Shown here one piece after another: positions 61,201 to 64,000 of a stretch of DNA of 64,000 bases. The notes under the pieces are model-generated. The model was not told the DNA's origin. It saw only the letters and a program-made list of their open reading frames with translations, and did no database searches. How positions within the stretch are numbered: position 1 is the first letter of the stretch; every line of letters begins with the position of its first letter. Origin of the DNA: Diplolepis rosae (lineage: Eukaryota; Arthropoda; Insecta; Hymenoptera; Diplolepididae). The DNA lies in assembly GCA_030998225.1 (NCBI GenBank), contig JAPYXD010000475.1, forward strand, positions 1,302,001 to 1,366,000, written 5' to 3'. The position numbers and the translations under genes are program-made.

Positions 61201-64000
61201 TGACAAAAATCGAGATTACTCAACTTTCTACTTTGTCAACAACGCATTACACTCTGGACATTAATTTCGTTCCTTGCGTATAGCATGTAAATGTCTATTA
61301 AACCTATTTGTTTATAACCTTGTTTAGTTAACAAAAATCGAAATTACTTAATTTTCCACTTTTTTAACAACGCTATACACTCTGGACATTAATTTCGTTC
61401 ATTGCGTATAGCATGTAAATGTCTATTAAACCTATTTGTTTATAACCTTGTTTAGTTAACAAAAATCGAAATTACTTAATTTTCCACTTTATTAACAACG
61501 CAATACACTCTAGACATTAATTTCGTTCATTGCGTATTGCCTGTAAATGTCTATTAAACCTATTTGTTTATAACCTTGTTTAGTTAACAAAAATCGAAAT
61601 TACTTAATTTTCCACTTTTTTAACAACGCTATACACTCTGGACATTAATTTCGTTCATTGCGTATAGCATGTAAGTGTCTATTAAACCTATTTGTTTATA
61701 ACCTTGTTTAGTTATCAAAAATCGAAATTACTTAATTTTCCACTTTTTTAACAATGCTATACACTCTGGACATTAATTTCGTCCATTGCGTATTGCCTGT
61801 AAACGTCTATTAAACCTATTTGTTTATAACCTTGTTTAGTTAACTAAAATCGAAATTACTTAATTTTCCACTTTATTAACAACGCAATACACTCTAGACA
61901 TTAATTTCGTTCATTGCGTATTGCCTGTAAATGTCTATTAAACCTATTTGTTTATAACGTTGTTTAGTTGACAAAAATCGAGATTACTCAACTTTCTACT
62001 TTTTCAACAACGCATTACACTCTGGACATTAATTTCGTTCCTTGCGTATAGCATGTAAATGTCTATTAAACCTATTTGTTTATAACCTTGTTTAGTTAAC
62101 AAAAATCGAAATTACTTAATTTTCCACTTTTTTAACAACGCTATACACTCTGGACATTAATTTCGTTCATTGCGTATAGCATGTAAATGTCTATTAAACC
62201 TATTTGTTTATAACCTTGTTTAGTTAACAAAAATCGAAATTACTTAATTTTCCACTTTTTTAACAATGCTATACACTCTGGACATTAATTTCGTTCATTG
62301 CGTATTGCATGTAAATGTCTATTAAACCTATTTGTTTATAACCTTGTTTAGTTAACTAAAATCGAAATTACTTAATTTTCCACTTTATTAACAACGCAAT
62401 ACACTCAGGCCTTTAATTTCGTTCATTGCGTATTGCCTGTAAATGTCTATTAAACCTATTTGTTTATAACCTTGTTTAGTTAACAAAAATCGAAATTACT
62501 TAATTTTCCACTTTTTTAACAACGCTATACACTCTGGACATTAATTTCGTTCATTGCGTATAGCATGTAAATGTCTATTAAACCTATTTGTTTATAACCT
62601 TGTTTAGTTAACAAAAATCGAAATTACTTAATTTTCCACTTTATTAACAACGCAATACACTCAGGCCTTTAATTTCGTTCATTGCGTATTGCCTGTAAAT
62701 GTCTATTAAACCTATTTGTTTATAACCTTGTTTAGTTAACAAAAATCGAAATTACTTAATTTTCCACTTTTTTAACAACGCTATACACTCTGGACATTAA
62801 TTTCGTTCATTGCGTATAGCATGTAAATGTCTATTAAACCTATTTGTTTATAACCTTGTTTAGTTAACAAAAATCGAAATTACTTAATTTTCCACTTTTT
62901 TAACAATGCTATACACTCTGGACATTAATTTCGTCCATTGCGTATTGCCTGTAAACGTCTATTAAACCTATTTGTTTATAACCTTGTTTAGTTAACTAAA
63001 ATCGAAATTACTTAATTTTCCACTTTATTAACAACGCAATACACTCTAGACATTAATTTCGTTCATTGCGTATTGCCTGTAAATGTCTATTAAACCTATT
63101 TGTTTATAACGTTGTTTAGTTGACAAAAATCGAGATTACTCAACTTTCTACTTTTTCAACAACGCATTACACTCTGGACATTAATTTCGTTCCTTGCGTA
63201 TAGCATGTAAATGTCTATTAAACCTATTTGTTTATAACCTTGTTTAGTTAACAAAAATCGAAATTACTTAATTTTCCACTTTATTAACAACGCAATACAC
63301 TCAGGCCTTTAATTTCTTTCATTGCGTATTGCCTGTAAATGTCTATTAAACCTATTTGTTTATAACCTTGTTTAGTTAACAAAAATCGAAATTACTTAAT
63401 TTTCCACTTTTTTAACAACGCTATACACTCTGGACATTAATTTCGTTCATTGCGTATAGCATGTAAATGTCTATTAAACCTATTTGTTTATAACCTTGTT
63501 TAGTTATCAAAAATCGAAATTACTTAATTTTCCACTTTTTTAACAATGCTATACACTCTGGACATTAATTTCGTCCATTGCGTATTGCCTGTAAACGTCT
63601 ATTAAACCTATTTGTTTATAACCTTGTTTAGTTAACTAAAATCGAAATTACTTAATTTTCCACTTTATTAACAACGCAATACACTCTAGACATTAATTTC
63701 GTTCATTGCGTATTGCCTGTAAATGTCTATTAAACCTATTTGTTTATAACATTGTTAATTTGACAAAAATCGAGATTACTCAACTTTCTACTTTGTCAAC
63801 AACGCATTACACTCTGGACATTAATTTCGTTCCTTGCGTATAGCATGTAAATGTCTATTAAACCTATTTGTTTATAACGTTGTTTAGTTGACAAAAATCG
63901 AGATTACTCAACTTTCTACTTTTTCAACAACGCATTACACTCTGGACATTAATTTCGTTCCTTGCGTATAGCATGTAAATGTCTATTAAACCTATTTGTT

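Larger units (their letters stand above)
46681..64000 (+). repeat. 128-bp satellite array, block D (highly homogeneous)
   Basis: Successive monomers are close to identical and almost all exactly 128 bp; for example, TGGACATT falls at 58183 and 58311, and the next unit keeps the same phase. The variant TACACTCTAG marks a higher-order unit at 49351, 49991, 52038, 52933, 55234, 57152, 57792, 58560, 60352, 60992, 61504, 61888, 63040 and 63680. The spacings are within 3 bp of multiples of 128, with 640 bp (five monomers) the most frequent. The array runs off the window end. The open frame at 47841-48026 is satellite. Confidence 0.95.

Noticed and set aside
1..64000. CRISPR array
   Set aside because: Repeats are 128 bp with no short repeat plus unique spacer structure; variation is spread along the unit. 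The retroelements show that the DNA is eukaryotic.
1..64000. Telomeric TTAGG repeat
   Set aside because: TTAGG occurs once in some monomers (GTTTAGGTAAC) but never as a tandem run, so the array is not telomeric repeat DNA.

Overview
The window is eukaryotic repetitive DNA, most likely from an insect or other arthropod. The evidence is a long AT-rich satellite array carrying an R1-clade type non-LTR retrotransposon and a solo LTR. I see no host single-copy gene, no tRNA or rRNA gene and no prokaryotic feature. Species cannot be named from the sequence. A centromeric or pericentromeric location is plausible for an array this long, but it is an inference.

Layout. Bases 1-4719, 5651-21240 and 26530-64000 are one head-to-tail satellite, all in the same orientation, with a basic monomer of 128 bp (roughly 450 copies). 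The array has several nested periods. In the left part (to about 14.5 kb), blocks of about 766, 894 and 1022 bp (6, 7 and 8 monomers) recur, and some are themselves duplicated as 1.5 kb blocks. From 14.5 to 33.4 kb the monomers are more mixed and divergent, with patchy duplications. From 33.4 to about 46.7 kb a 4.6-4.7 kb super-unit (36-37 monomers) occurs three times. From about 47 kb to the end the monomers are very similar, and marker variants recur at near-exact multiples of 128 bp. This includes a block of about 1.85 kb repeated 3200 bp away without a register shift.

Insertions. (1) 4720-5650 is a 931 bp TG...CA element lying between AACG and AATG. It is best read as a solo LTR. (2) 21241-26529 is a nearly full-length two-ORF non-LTR retrotransposon on the + strand. 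ORF1 is gag-like with three CCHC-type knuckles. ORF2 has an AP endonuclease, a reverse transcriptase and a C-terminal CCHC motif. ORF1 is interrupted by an in-frame TGA and a frameshift in an A-rich tract; ORF2 has one frameshift in an A6 run. A paralogous empty site at about 18.86-18.96 kb shows what the target looked like. The insertion removed about 5 bp, left no target duplication, put a 23-A run at the 5' junction and left no poly(A) at the 3' end.

The two retrotransposon ORFs would normally act together: ORF1 protein binds the RNA, while ORF2 nicks the target and reverse-transcribes. As written, this copy could not make intact proteins. The points of most interest are the satellite's nested structure, the CENP-B-box-like TTCG-N7-CG spacing in many monomers, and the retroelement junctions.
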